Assembly (NCBI RefSeq): GCF_000772535.1
Contig: NZ_JSUM01000005.1
Location: 55,368 to 119,367 of the forward strand
DNA length: 64,000 nt
Source: Chelonobacter oris
Lineage (GTDB): Bacteria; Pseudomonadota; Gammaproteobacteria; Enterobacterales; Pasteurellaceae
Direction: 5' to 3'
Part shown: positions 55,662 through 64,000 of the stretch, piece by piece
Layout of the letters: each line of letters begins with the position of its first letter
Numbering within the stretch: position 1 is the first letter of the stretch
Translations under genes and position numbers: made by a program
Notes under the pieces: generated by a model
What the model saw: only the letters and a program-made list of their open reading frames with translations
Told to the model about the DNA's origin: nothing
Databases searched by the model: none

Positions 55662-55678
55662 TGATAGAATATCTATCA
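55662..55678. promoter_or_regulatory. Palindromic LysR-type operator
   Basis: A perfect 17-bp palindrome, TGATAG-AATAT-CTATCA, midway in the spacer between the tautomerase and LysR genes. It fits the T-N11-A pattern bound by LysR proteins and is placed 53 bp from the tautomerase start and 44 bp from the LysR start. Binding is inferred. Confidence 0.7.
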
Positions 55679-55721
55679 GTTATAACAAAAATAATAGATG
55701 TAATAACGCTCGGGAAAAATC

Positions 55722-56660
55722 ATGATAAATTTAAGACAGCTGGTCTACTTTACGAAAGTGGCCGAATTAGGCAGCTATACGCGTGCCGCAGATGAGCTTA
55801 ATGTCGCGCAACCGCTCTTGAGCCGACAAATCCGGCAGTTGGAAGTCAAGCTGCATCGGCATTTACTGATTCGCCACGGACGTGGGGTGAAGACGACGGA
55901 GGCAGGCAATCTCTTGCTGAAACATTGCTATACCATTCTTGGGCAGATAGAGGCGCTTAAAGAAGACATGAGTTTAAGTAACGGGAAAATCACCGGCACT
56001 ATTTCATTGGGCGTTCCGCCGACATTATCCAAATTATTTGCACGCGATATTATCAAAACATTTTGCCGGCGTTTGCCTGATGCGAACTTAATTGTCACCG
56101 AAGGTCTGACCTCCAATTTACAAGAGCGGTTACAGTTAGGCCGATTAAATATTGCGCTTTTACACAATCCGTCATTTGTCGCCGAACTGGATTATGAGCT
56201 GTTGATTAATGTTCACTTAATGTTGATCACCCGCAGAGATGATCCGCTGCTTGACGATAAAACCAGCATAAACGCTAATGATCTGGAAACCATTCCGCTC
56301 ATTATTCCGAGCGAGAACAACACGTTCAGACAATTATTAGACAGTGAAATGGCAAAGCGCCATAAAAAACCGAATATTGTGCTGGAAGTTGACAGCAAAG
56401 AGCTTATTTTGGATTTGGTCATGGACGGCATGGGACATTCGATTCTACTGCCGATGGTACTGGCATTGGGGCAGACAAACCGACAGCTGACCGCACTTCC
56501 CATTACCGATCCGGTACTGCCATGCCATTTGTATATGGCAACCTCCAACAAACTGTCGCCCAGCCGGTTGGAATTAGCATTGATTGCCATCATTCAGGAA
56601 GTATGTAAAAAATATTTTCCCGACGACTATCCGCTGAAGACGACAAAAACCGCATGCTGA
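55722..56660 (+). CDS. LysR-family regulator of the oxalomesaconate operon
   Basis: LysR regulator of 312 residues with the helix-turn-helix GSYTRAADELNVAQPLLSRQ near residue 17 and a full effector domain. Divergence from the tautomerase-hydratase-aldolase-lactonase operon and the shared palindrome indicate that it activates that operon, as GalR and LigR do in gallate and protocatechuate degraders. The inducer is probably a pathway dicarboxylate. It converges on the AEC transporter. Confidence 0.9.
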   Translation: MINLRQLVYFTKVAELGSYTRAADELNVAQPLLSRQIRQLEVKLHRHLLIRHGRGVKTTEAGNLLLKHCYTILGQIEALKEDMSLSNGKITGTISLGVPPTLSKLFARDIIKTFCRRLPDANLIVTEGLTSNLQERLQLGRLNIALLHNPSFVAELDYELLINVHLMLITRRDDPLLDDKTSINANDLETIPLIIPSENNTFRQLLDSEMAKRHKKPNIVLEVDSKELILDLVMDGMGHSILLPMVLALGQTNRQLTALPITDPVLPCHLYMATSNKLSPSRLELALIAIIQEVCKKYFPDDYPLKTTKTAC

Positions 56661-56698
56661 CGCAAACTCAACGTGCGGTCAATGCTAGAGTTTCTGAC

Positions 56699-57658
56699 TT
56701 AAACCAGCAGTAAACTATTGACGATTGGAATCACAATAATAAACAGCAATGTGCTGATGGTCACGACATTGGTGGCATATTCCACATCACCATTGGCTGC
56801 ATGCGCCAGAATCGGCAATACCGCCAGTGCCGGTACGGCAGATTGAACAATCAGCGTCTGTGCCTCAACACTCGGCAGCGCCCCCAAAAAGCCGCCGCCG
56901 AAAGTAATCAGCCCAATCATCAATGTCGGTACGACAATAAAACGCCCGATTAATGCGCCGGCGACATCTTTATCAATATGCATATTTTTTAATCCGGCAT
57001 CCGCCAGCACAATCCCGACGTACAGCAATGCCAGCGGCGTTACCAACTCACCGACATAATCCAGCGTCGAATTGATAAATGCGGGAAGCGGTATATCGGC
57101 AAGCAGAAAAACAAATGCCGACAGCGTACCGGTAATCGGTGGGGTAATCAGCTTTTTCCAGTCAAAACCGCCTTGCCGCCTCTCGGGATCAAGCGTCGGA
57201 TCATCGTTGGCAATCAACCAAGCGCCGATAGTCCAAGTCGATAGCGTATTGACCAGATAGCACACCAAAAAATACGGTAAACTGCCTTCGCCAAATAGTG
57301 CAACGTTTAACGGCAAACCGATAAAAATAGTGTTGGCATTGGCAATCACATTGATAAATACCCCACGCCTACCGCGCCGCACATTTAACAGTTTGACCAG
57401 CAGAAAGGCGATTAAATATGCCAGCAGCGTCACCAAGGCAAAATACAGCAATCCGTCGGATAATGAAAATAACTTGTCGCGATCCAAATATTTCAAGATA
57501 GAAACAAAAATCCCGGCCGGCAAGGCAATATTCAAAATCAATCGGGAAAGATTGCCGCCGAAACTGTCGGCAAACCACCTTTTTTTACGCAAACCGTAGC
57601 CCAAAGCGATGATAAACAAAATCGGCAAGGTACTTTCGATTGAGGCGAGAAATTGCAT
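56699..57658 (-). CDS. AEC-family transporter
   Basis: Membrane carrier of 319 residues with about ten helices, in the auxin efflux carrier family that includes bacterial malate and malonate permeases. GYGLRKKRWFADSFGGNLSR and the NANTIFIGLPLNVALFG segment are typical. It lies 11 bp downstream of the malic enzyme gene and is almost certainly cotranscribed with it, as in malate-utilisation operons, so malate or a related acid is the likely substrate. Confidence 0.87.
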   Translation of the reverse strand: MQFLASIESTLPILFIIALGYGLRKKRWFADSFGGNLSRLILNIALPAGIFVSILKYLDRDKLFSLSDGLLYFALVTLLAYLIAFLLVKLLNVRRGRRGVFINVIANANTIFIGLPLNVALFGEGSLPYFLVCYLVNTLSTWTIGAWLIANDDPTLDPERRQGGFDWKKLITPPITGTLSAFVFLLADIPLPAFINSTLDYVGELVTPLALLYVGIVLADAGLKNMHIDKDVAGALIGRFIVVPTLMIGLITFGGGFLGALPSVEAQTLIVQSAVPALAVLPILAHAANGDVEYATNVVTISTLLFIIVIPIVNSLLLV

Positions 57659-57669
57659 AGCCTTTCCTG

Positions 57670-59313
57670 TTATTCAACCAAAGTGCGGTATTGCGGTGCC
57701 CATTTCAGTTCATCAATGGCTTGATCAATATCCGCAATCGGGTGCTTATTCAATTTTTGATCGACCGCACTTTGTGCCACGCCGCGTGCAACCGTGCGTG
57801 AAAATTCAGGCAATTTGGCAACCGGCGGCAATACCGCAGCGCCCGCTTTGTCCGGATCCACTAAACCGCCTAAGGAGTGCGCCGCTTTGGATATCATAGT
57901 ATCGTTCAACATACGCGCGGCCGACGCCAACACACCTAATCCTAATCCCGGATAAATCAAGGCATTGTTAGCCTGTCCGATTTCATAGCTGACGCCGTTA
58001 AACTCGACCGGATCGGTTGGAATTCCCGTTGCGACCAGCGCACGGCCTTCCGTCCATGTCAACAGATCTTTCGCAGTGGCTTCAGCCAATTCCGTTGGGT
58101 TGCTTAACGGGAAAATAATCGGACGCTCGCTATGCGCCGCCATTTTTTTGACAATACTTTCAGTAAACGCACCGCCGCAGGTTGATGTACCGACCAAGAT
58201 TGTCGGTTTAACCGCTTTAACCGCCGCTTCCAATGTCGTTAATTCCTGACTGTTGGGAAATTCTGAGCGCTTACGGGCAAACGGGCGCTGTTCCGGCGTT
58301 AAATCCGCCATATCATCAAACAGTAAGCCTTGTAGATCAACCATATAAAATTTGGCGCGCGCTTCTTCTTCGCTTAGCCCGTGTTGCAGCATCTCTTGAT
58401 AAATGCGATTGGTGATGCCGGCACCGGCACTGCCTGCGCCAAAACACATGTAAACCTGATCGGTAATCTGTTGTTTGGAGATATTTAACGCCCCCAAAAT
58501 ACCGGCAAGAGAAATAATCCCGGTGCCTTGAATATCATCGTTAAACGTCGGAATGCGATCACGGTATTTATTCAAAATATTAGCGGCATTGGAACGTCCG
58601 AAATCTTCCCAATGCAAATACAGTTTCGGAAACAACGCTTCCGCTTTTTGTACAAATTGATCAACGAAATCATAATAACGATCACCACGCACACGCTGAT
58701 GGCGATTGCCCAAATAGAGCGGATCTTGCAGCAATTGCTCACGATTGGTACCCACATCCAACACAACCGGCAATACACTACTCGGATCAATGCCTGCGGC
58801 GGCGGTATAAACCATCAATTTGCCGACAGAAATATCCACGCCGTTCACGCCCCAGTCACCAATCCCCAAAATCCCTTCGGCATCGGTCGCCACAATCAGT
58901 TTAATCTCTCTGCCGTTGGCTGCATTTTTCAGGATCGTTTCGATATTTTCAGGTTCATTAATCGACAAGTAGGCGGCGTATTGCGGATCGACAAACAATT
59001 CATCATAGCGTTCAATGGATTCGGCAATCGTCGGGTCATACACAATCGGCATAAACTCAACCACATGTCGGCTAAACAGTGCATAAAACAGCGTGCGGTT
59101 AGTATTAAAAATCTCCATCAAAAAATGACGTTTCTCAATAGCGGAATCTTTTTTCCGATACTGGTCATAAGCCTGAGCGGATTGTTCTTCGAGGGTTTGA
59201 ATACAAGGCGGCAATAAACCAATCAGCCCCAATTGCTTGCGTTCTTCCTGTGTAAAGGCGGTGCCTTTGTTCAAAAACGGATCATTTAATACATCATGGG
59301 ATTTCTTCATCAT
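57670..59313 (-). CDS. maeA: NAD-dependent malic enzyme
   Basis: Oxidative decarboxylation of malate to pyruvate with NAD, in the cytosol. The 547-residue protein has the malic-enzyme segments [37 protein letters not shown], the second Rossmann motif [15 protein letters not shown] and [13 protein letters not shown]. Length is close to E. coli MaeA (565). Two ATGs are adjacent and GGAA lies before the first. It leads an operon with the AEC carrier. An unusual run of GGCAA repeats lies about 150-250 bp upstream. Confidence 0.95.
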   Translation of the reverse strand: MMKKSHDVLNDPFLNKGTAFTQEERKQLGLIGLLPPCIQTLEEQSAQAYDQYRKKDSAIEKRHFLMEIFNTNRTLFYALFSRHVVEFMPIVYDPTIAESIERYDELFVDPQYAAYLSINEPENIETILKNAANGREIKLIVATDAEGILGIGDWGVNGVDISVGKLMVYTAAAGIDPSSVLPVVLDVGTNREQLLQDPLYLGNRHQRVRGDRYYDFVDQFVQKAEALFPKLYLHWEDFGRSNAANILNKYRDRIPTFNDDIQGTGIISLAGILGALNISKQQITDQVYMCFGAGSAGAGITNRIYQEMLQHGLSEEEARAKFYMVDLQGLLFDDMADLTPEQRPFARKRSEFPNSQELTTLEAAVKAVKPTILVGTSTCGGAFTESIVKKMAAHSERPIIFPLSNPTELAEATAKDLLTWTEGRALVATGIPTDPVEFNGVSYEIGQANNALIYPGLGLGVLASAARMLNDTMISKAAHSLGGLVDPDKAGAAVLPPVAKLPEFSRTVARGVAQSAVDQKLNKHPIADIDQAIDELKWAPQYRTLVE

Positions 59314-59460
59314 TAATTCCTTTATTTTACATTGAAAATTTTCATCGCTTCCGCTGAAAACGGATCAACCGAATCACCCCATGTTATATCCGAACGCTTT
59401 AAAAATGAACAGAAAATATTAACAATATTACTTTAACTGAAAAAACAACTTGATTTAGAA

Positions 59461-59560
59461 AGAAAGGCAAAGAAAGGCAAAGCAAGGCAAGGCAAGGCAA
59501 GGCAAGGCAAGGCAAGGCAAGGCAAGGCAAGGCAAGGCAAGGCAAGGCAAGGCAAGGCAA
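59461..59560. repeat. Pentanucleotide tandem repeat (GGCAA) upstream of malic enzyme
   Basis: Fifteen uninterrupted copies of GGCAA fill 59486-59560, preceded by a partial unit and two copies of a related 10-bp unit (AAAGGCAAAG) from 59462. The array is intergenic, between maeA (starting at 59313) and the grxD terminator, with no open frame of note across it. Tracts of this length slip during replication, so copy number should vary. Apart from this array, 59314-59460 is AT-rich and should contain the maeA promoter. Confidence 0.95.
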
Positions 59561-59591
59561 GGCCATTGTAAAGATTTATTTATAATATAAA

Positions 59592-59630
59592 AACCGCACT
59601 TTGTGTCTGAATATCAAGCAAAGTGCGGTT
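59592..59630 (-). terminator. Uptake-sequence dyad serving as grxD terminator
   Basis: Two oppositely oriented uptake-sequence cores form a 12-bp stem (AACCGCACTTTG at 59592-59603, CAAAGTGCGGTT at 59619-59630). Read on the minus strand after grxD, it ends in a T run (GGTTTTTATA). Paired uptake sequences acting as terminators are well known in Haemophilus. Confidence 0.85.
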
Positions 59631-59659
59631 CAGGTAGTGAAACGGCTGCGTTTAAAGGA

Positions 59660-59998
59660 TTAAGCCTGCTCTTCTTCGCCGTGTTTAGCGGCAACCTCTT
59701 TCAACATCGGTTGTAATTCTCCCTGTTGAAACATTTCCATAATGATGTCACAACCGCCGACCAGCTCGCCTTCAACCCACAATTGCGGAAATGTAGGCCA
59801 GTTGGCATATTTCGGCAGTTCGCTGCGAATATCCGGATTTTGCAAAATATCAACATAACCGAACGGAACCTGACAATGAATCAAGGCTTCAACCGCTCTT
59901 GCCGAAAATCCGCAAGACGGGAATTTAGGGGATCCTTTCATGTAAAGAAGAATCGGATTTTCGCTGATTTGCTGTTTGATTTTGTCTAATGTTTCCAT
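59660..59998 (-). CDS. grxD: Monothiol glutaredoxin GrxD
   Basis: Monothiol glutaredoxin of 112 residues that carries [2Fe-2S] clusters with glutathione and a BolA partner. The CGFS active site is at 29-32 (PKFPSCGFSARA) and the GG glutathione-binding segment is ELVGGCDIIMEM. The start at 59998 is chosen because METLDKIKQQI is the family N terminus and GAGG lies upstream. A frame 21 codons longer is untypical. Confidence 0.95.
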   Translation of the reverse strand: METLDKIKQQISENPILLYMKGSPKFPSCGFSARAVEALIHCQVPFGYVDILQNPDIRSELPKYANWPTFPQLWVEGELVGGCDIIMEMFQQGELQPMLKEVAAKHGEEEQA

Positions 59999-60108
59999 GA
60001 TAACCTCAGTAAAAAGCAGGGGATTCCTGCTCAAAAATAAAGAATGCGCCGATTGTATCACAGCATCGATTTAACTCAATAACAGGTGCGCAATTTACCT
60101 CTTTCCCG

Positions 60109-60918
60109 TTACCAGCTGCCGCCGGCACCGCCCCCGCCGGAACTGCCGCCGCCAAATCCACCGCCTCCGCCGAAGCCGCCGCCAAAACCACCACCGCCGA
60201 AGCCGCCAAAGCCCCCGTTACGCGAGGTGCGGCGGCGACCGATAACCTGCCCGTTTCTGCCGTAATGATTATTGCTTGGTGTTACATAATTATTATTCAT
60301 CCGCCCCATAAAGACAAAGATTAAAAAGATCACCACGAAAATCAGCGGAATCCAATCCATTTCGCCGTCGTTTTGTACGGCTTGCGGCTCATATTCGCCT
60401 TTACTGGCGGCAATAATGGCATCAAGCCCGTTATTAATGCCTTGATAATAATTATTTTGTTTAAAGTGCGGTGTAATTTCGTTGCGAATCAATTGCGACA
60501 ACATTGCATCCGGCAATGCGCCTTCCAGCCCTTGCCCCGGCGCAATAAAAATCTTGCGATCGTTCAGCACAATCAGCATCAACACGCCGTTATTCAAGCC
60601 TTTGCGCCCAATTCCCCATTTGTCGACCAACGCAAAAGAGAATTCGGCAATCTCGTTATCACCGATCGTCGGCATAATCACCACGGCAATTTGCGAACTG
60701 GTTTCTGTGCCGTATGCTGCCAGCTTGCTTTCCAACGCACTGCGCTGGGCGGCGCTCAAGGCATTGGCGTAATCGCTGACATAACGAAACGGGTTGGGGG
60801 AAGGCGGCAATTCGACCGTGGCAGCAACAGACAACGCATTCAGACTAAAAAACAGGCAAAGTGCGGTTAATAACCAACGGATAGAATCTAAAGCCCGTTT
60901 ACGAAAAGTGCGGTTCAT
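60109..60918 (-). CDS. TPM-domain protein with glycine-rich tail (YgcG-like)
   Basis: Exported, membrane-anchored protein of 269 residues. Residues 1-33 are a signal peptide. The TPM domain (about 45-165) includes SDYANALSAAQRSALESKL and the LNDRKIFIAPGQGLEGALPD motif. One membrane helix follows (WIPLIFVVIFLIFVFMG), and the C-terminal 35 residues are almost all glycine, phenylalanine and serine. TPM proteins have been linked to photosystem repair in plants and to cell-envelope functions in bacteria. It is third in the LemA/TPM/TPM operon and overlaps the previous gene by 4 bp. Confidence 0.88.
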   Translation of the reverse strand: MNRTFRKRALDSIRWLLTALCLFFSLNALSVAATVELPPSPNPFRYVSDYANALSAAQRSALESKLAAYGTETSSQIAVVIMPTIGDNEIAEFSFALVDKWGIGRKGLNNGVLMLIVLNDRKIFIAPGQGLEGALPDAMLSQLIRNEITPHFKQNNYYQGINNGLDAIIAASKGEYEPQAVQNDGEMDWIPLIFVVIFLIFVFMGRMNNNYVTPSNNHYGRNGQVIGRRRTSRNGGFGGFGGGGFGGGFGGGGGFGGGSSGGGGAGGSW

Positions 60919-61370
60919 CGGATTATCACCTCATTTGGCAATTCATCAACATCATCTTGTTGATACGGAAAATGCTGTGATAATTTTTCTGCCAATAAAT
61001 ACAAAGCCGCAATAATCCCTTTTGTCAGGTTTCCTTGCGCCGCTTGTGCGGTGATCACATCACAGCAACCTTGCCAGAAGTCGGCGGCGACAAAGCGGTT
61101 AATACCGCTGTCGCCAATCACCGCACAGCTGCGTTGCTTCAATGCGACATAGATCAACACACCGTTATTTGCCTCGGTTTTTTCCATTTCCAATTGACTG
61201 AAAACCTGCTCTGCACGCGTGACTATCGGATTAGCGCTTTCTGCTAAACCTTTCAATTCGGCATTTTTCTCGATATAAACCCGCACTTCGGCTGAGGTTT
61301 GTAATTCCAACTGCCGAACCGCCGCTTCCACCAACGTGGCATCAATGGCTGATTTTGCAAATAATGGCAT
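60915..61370 (-). CDS. TPM-domain protein
   Basis: Protein of 151 residues consisting mainly of one TPM domain (EVRVYIEKNAELKGLAESAN, then VLIYVALKQRSCAVIGDSGI) without a signal peptide. Paired with the secreted TPM protein and LemA, an operon found in many bacteria. It overlaps the next TPM gene by 4 bp and follows lemA after a 29-bp gap. Its biochemical role is unknown. Confidence 0.87.
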   Translation of the reverse strand: MPLFAKSAIDATLVEAAVRQLELQTSAEVRVYIEKNAELKGLAESANPIVTRAEQVFSQLEMEKTEANNGVLIYVALKQRSCAVIGDSGINRFVAADFWQGCCDVITAQAAQGNLTKGIIAALYLLAEKLSQHFPYQQDDVDELPNEVIIR

Positions 61371-61399
61371 AATGATACCGCTCTTTTATCAAGTGAATC

Positions 61400-61981
61400 T
61401 TAGTTAAAGCTGACTGTCGGTGCGTTTTGCGAACCTTCCGCCGCTTGGAAATACGGTTTTTCTTTAAAGCCGAAAATCATCGCGGCAAATTTAGTCGGGA
61501 ACTGACGAACATAGCTGTTATAGGTTCTTGCCGCCGCATTGAAATCATTACGTGCCTTGTTAATCCGATTTTCAGTACCTTCCAATTGCGCTTGCAGATT
61601 CATAAACCCTTCATGGGCTTTCAGCTCAGGATAACGCTCGACAGTCACCAACAAACGAGATAATGCCGAACCGACCGAATTTTGTTCTTGTTGGAACTGA
61701 TTCAATTGTTCCTGTGTCATATTGGCAGGATCAATCTTGGTTTGTGAGGCTTTAGCACGCGCTTCGATAACACCGGTCAAGGTATCACGTTCAAAATTCG
61801 CCTGACCTTGTACGGTGTTAACAATATTAGGAATCAGATCCGCACGACGCTGGTAAGACGATTCCACGTTCGCCCATACCGAATCGATCTCTTCTTCCGC
61901 ACGAACCAATCCGTTATAGCTGCTCATTAAGGTTACACCGGCGATCACCGCCACAATAATAATGGCAATCCATTTTTTCAT
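61400..61981 (-). CDS. LemA family protein
   Basis: Protein of 193 residues with one N-terminal membrane helix (WIAIIIVAVIAGVTLM) and the LemA helical bundle: VWANVESSYQRRADLIPNIV, PELKAHEGFMNLQAQLEGTE and the C-terminal YNSYVRQFPTKFAAMIFGFK. The start at 61981 has AGAGGA upstream. A frame 21 codons longer is rejected. It is first in the operon with the two TPM-domain genes. The precise function is unknown. Confidence 0.92.
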   Translation of the reverse strand: MKKWIAIIIVAVIAGVTLMSSYNGLVRAEEEIDSVWANVESSYQRRADLIPNIVNTVQGQANFERDTLTGVIEARAKASQTKIDPANMTQEQLNQFQQEQNSVGSALSRLLVTVERYPELKAHEGFMNLQAQLEGTENRINKARNDFNAAARTYNSYVRQFPTKFAAMIFGFKEKPYFQAAEGSQNAPTVSFN

Positions 61982-62115
61982 AATAATAATTCCTCTGATA
62001 AAGTAAAGTCGTCCTATTTTCCAGTAAAGTGCGGTCAATTGCAATTTTTATCACTGCGATGGCGGATAAAGCCCAATAACCGCAGATATCAACAGGGAGC
62101 GACTTTTATATAAAC

Positions 62116-62137
62116 AAAAAGAGAGCCGAAGCTCTCT
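62116..62137 (-). terminator. Terminator after rplT
   Basis: Minus-strand hairpin AGAGAGC-TTCG-GCTCTCT followed by five T (62116-62120 as A on the plus strand), 25 bp after the rplT stop. A stable UUCG-type loop and T run make it a strong terminator of the infC operon. Confidence 0.9.
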
Positions 62138-62161
62138 TCTTTTTCACTTTAACTTAACTGA

Positions 62162-62539
<378 letters not shown>

Positions 62540-62558
62540 TTAACTGGAATGAAATGAA

Positions 62559-62756
62559 CTATGCGTACGGCAAGCAGGCTACCACTAATACTTGGTCAGC
62601 TTTCGCTACCATGGATTTGTGGCGTAAATGACGTTTACGTTTAGTCGATTTCTTGGTCAAAATATGACGCAAGTGAGATTGTTTACGCTTGAAACCGCCG
62701 GAAGCTGTTTTTTTGAAACGCTTCGCAGCACCGCGTACTGTTTTGATTTTTGGCAT
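62559..62756 (-). CDS. rpmI: 50S ribosomal protein L35
   Basis: Large-subunit protein of 65 residues, strongly basic, with the standard start [20 protein letters not shown]. It lies between infC and rplT. The 95-bp gap before it contains a pair of uptake sequences able to form a hairpin and, by analogy with E. coli, the L20 target. Confidence 0.98.
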   Translation of the reverse strand: MPKIKTVRGAAKRFKKTASGGFKRKQSHLRHILTKKSTKRKRHLRHKSMVAKADQVLVVACLPYA

Positions 62757-62804
62757 AATTGGATTAACTCCGCATTGTATGATTAATCATGATAATCAGG
62801 CGAA

Positions 62805-62834
62805 TGAAAGTGCGGTCAAACAACCGCACTTTCA
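62805..62834 (-). repeat. Uptake-sequence dyad between infC and rpmI
   Basis: A 12-bp inverted repeat of two uptake-sequence cores (TGAAAGTGCGGT at 62805-62816, ACCGCACTTTCA at 62823-62834) with a 6-nt loop. There is no T run on the minus strand, so it would slow or modulate rather than end transcription of rpmI and rplT. Confidence 0.75.
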
Positions 62835-62851
62835 TTACTTGTCGGCACTAA

Positions 62852-63391
62852 TTATTTCTTTTTAGGGGCAAGCACCATCACCATTTGACGGCCTTCCAAT
62901 TTTGATGGAGCGGACTCCACCACAGCGATTTCGGCCAGATCGTTTTTTACACGTTCCAACACATCGGCCCCGATTTGTTGATGGGCCATTTCACGACCGC
63001 GAAAACGGATTGTGATTTTGGTTTTATCCCCATCTTCCAGAAAGCGAATCAGGCTGCGTAGTTTTACCTGATAGTCGCCTTCGTCTGTCCCAGGACGGAA
63101 TTTGATTTCCTTAACCTGAACAACCTTTTGCTTTTTCTTTTGCTCTTTAGCCGTTTTGCTCTTTTCATAAAGGAACTTGCCGTAATTCATAATCCGGCAC
63201 ACCGGCGGTTCTGCATTCGGGCTGATTTCAACAAGATCCAAAGCGGCGGCTTCCGCCATTTCCAATGCTTGTTTAATCTCGACAATCCCGGCCTGTTCGC
63301 CATCGGCATCGATTAAGCGAACTTCTTTCACCTTGATCTCGTCATTGATACGATTCGGGCGTTGCGTCTGAACTCTTTTTACAGCTTTAAT
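62852..63391 (-). CDS. infC: Translation initiation factor IF-3, AUU start
   Basis: IF-3 checks the start codon and the initiator tRNA on the 30S subunit. The normal 179-residue product begins at an ATT codon at 63391 (then [18 protein letters not shown]), 20 codons upstream of the first GTG. That N-terminal stretch is conserved in IF-3, while a start at the GTG would remove it. GAGG lies about 9 bases before the ATT. A rare AUU start lets IF-3 repress its own translation in E. coli, and the same is expected here. C-terminal domain and length are normal. Confidence 0.95.
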   Translation of the reverse strand: MKAVKRVQTQRPNRINDEIKVKEVRLIDADGEQAGIVEIKQALEMAEAAALDLVEISPNAEPPVCRIMNYGKFLYEKSKTAKEQKKKQKVVQVKEIKFRPGTDEGDYQVKLRSLIRFLEDGDKTKITIRFRGREMAHQQIGADVLERVKNDLAEIAVVESAPSKLEGRQMVMVLAPKKK

Positions 63392-63722
63392 AGTCTTATT
63401 CCTCTATTTATTTTAAGCAGGCCCCCGCAATTTTGCGGTCGAGCAACCGAAAATTCTTGCCGAATACGGCAAAAAAGTGGCGTGAATTTTAAAGAAAAAA
63501 GTCGGTTTATGCAAGGAGTTTTTGATATCAAAGCACCGTTCTTTCTACTCTGCCCTCAATGTCTCAAGAAATCCAATAAAAGCCGTTTTTTGCTCATGGC
63601 TCAAGGTCTGCCAATAGCGATTAATTAATGTGTAATAATAGCGCATGGTAATTTAAAAATAAAACAATATAGAAATTGTAGTGGCCATGCTAAAAAAGAC
63701 AAAATACGGTTATTTTTGATAC

Positions 63723-64000
63723 TTATTTCTCTTGCATCATTAACAAGTTATATAACTCAATATTGACGTAAAAATTCTCTTTACCAATTTTTAATTTATT
63801 CAAAATACCTAGCTTTACCAAAGCTTCCAGGCGTTTAGTTGCCGTATTCCGATGAATTTGACAATCTTCAATCACAAAATCAATCTTTGTATAGGGATGT
63901 TTATAAAGATTATTGATTAATTCATGAGTATAGGTTTTTGGCAATTCACTCCGGATTTTTTGCTTGTGTTGTTGCATTAATTCTTTAATTTTTTTAATTT
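63723..64000 (-). CDS. C-terminal part of a Fic-family protein (cut by window edge)
   Basis: The frame stays open to the right edge without a stop, so the ATG at 63977 is internal. The visible 92 residues end in a winged helix (YTKIDFVIEDCQIHRNTATK, then LEALVKLGILNKLKIGKENF) matching the C-terminal domain of Fic proteins of the DUF4172-like type. The catalytic Fic motif would be upstream, beyond the window. It is AT-rich with no uptake sequence, unlike infC. The 331 bp before it (63392-63722) hold no supportable gene. Confidence 0.7.
   Translation of the reverse strand, partial: IKKIKELMQQHKQKIRSELPKTYTHELINNLYKHPYTKIDFVIEDCQIHRNTATKRLEALVKLGILNKLKIGKENFYVNIELYNLLMMQEK

Noticed and set aside
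58528..59217. 229-codon plus-strand frame within maeA
   Set aside because: Antisense to a fully conserved malic enzyme. No start context or family match.
59461..59560. CRISPR array
   Set aside because: The array is a 5-bp tandem repeat without spacers, so it is a simple sequence repeat.

Overview
The window is chromosomal DNA of a Pasteurellaceae bacterium. The evidence is the Haemophilus-type DNA uptake signal sequence (core AAGTGCGGT or its complement), which recurs throughout the backbone, and a gammaproteobacterial gene order: suhB/trmJ/iscRSU, mreBCD, divergent uvrA/ssb, and infC-rpmI-rplT. The pathways present (C4-dicarboxylate transport, malic enzyme) would suit a rumen or host-associated capnophile, but the species cannot be fixed from this window alone.

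Layout. 1-10.5 kb holds housekeeping genes: the start of the isc operon with tandem IscR sites, trmJ, suhB, the mreBCD rod-shape operon, and uvrA and ssb sharing an SOS box. About 10.62-28.64 kb is a foreign genomic island in which I found no uptake sequence. It opens with four overlapping genes, three tyrosine recombinases and a small coiled-coil protein, matching the ginABCD module of GInt elements. Its cargo is defensive: an XRE/ImmA-type protease-regulator with a PIN-domain partner, then a type I restriction-modification operon (HTH, hsdM, hsdS, hsdR). Between hsdS and hsdR sit a RecQ-like helicase fused to a ComF-like phosphoribosyltransferase and a DprA/Smf-like protein. This nested pair is the most interesting part of the window.

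28.7-43.6 kb is an accessory redox and transport region. It holds LysR regulators beside alpha/beta hydrolases, a nitroreductase, tautomerase, aldo/keto reductase, iron alcohol dehydrogenase, flavodoxin-fold oxidoreductases (one with a Tat signal), a CDF metal exporter and an anion permease. 43.6-48.9 kb returns to core genes: a DUF1328 protein, a Nif3-like protein, yqjD/E/K-like genes, fabI and rnb.

49-59.6 kb is a carboxylate-catabolism locus. Homologues of LigU/GalD, LigJ, LigK and LigI form an operon that would take 2-pyrone-4,6-dicarboxylate or 4-oxalomesaconate to pyruvate and oxaloacetate. It continues into a DctA-type symporter and a DASS permease and is read divergently from a LysR gene. 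No ring-cleavage dioxygenase is present. A 47-bp decayed copy of part of ligI lies between the two transporters. Next come an AEC transporter and NAD malic enzyme, with about 15 copies of GGCAA in the region upstream of malic enzyme. 59.6-64 kb holds grxD, a TPM/TPM/LemA operon, rplT-rpmI-infC (infC starting at AUU) and the C-terminal end of a Fic-family protein cut by the window edge. No tRNA, rRNA or CRISPR array was seen.
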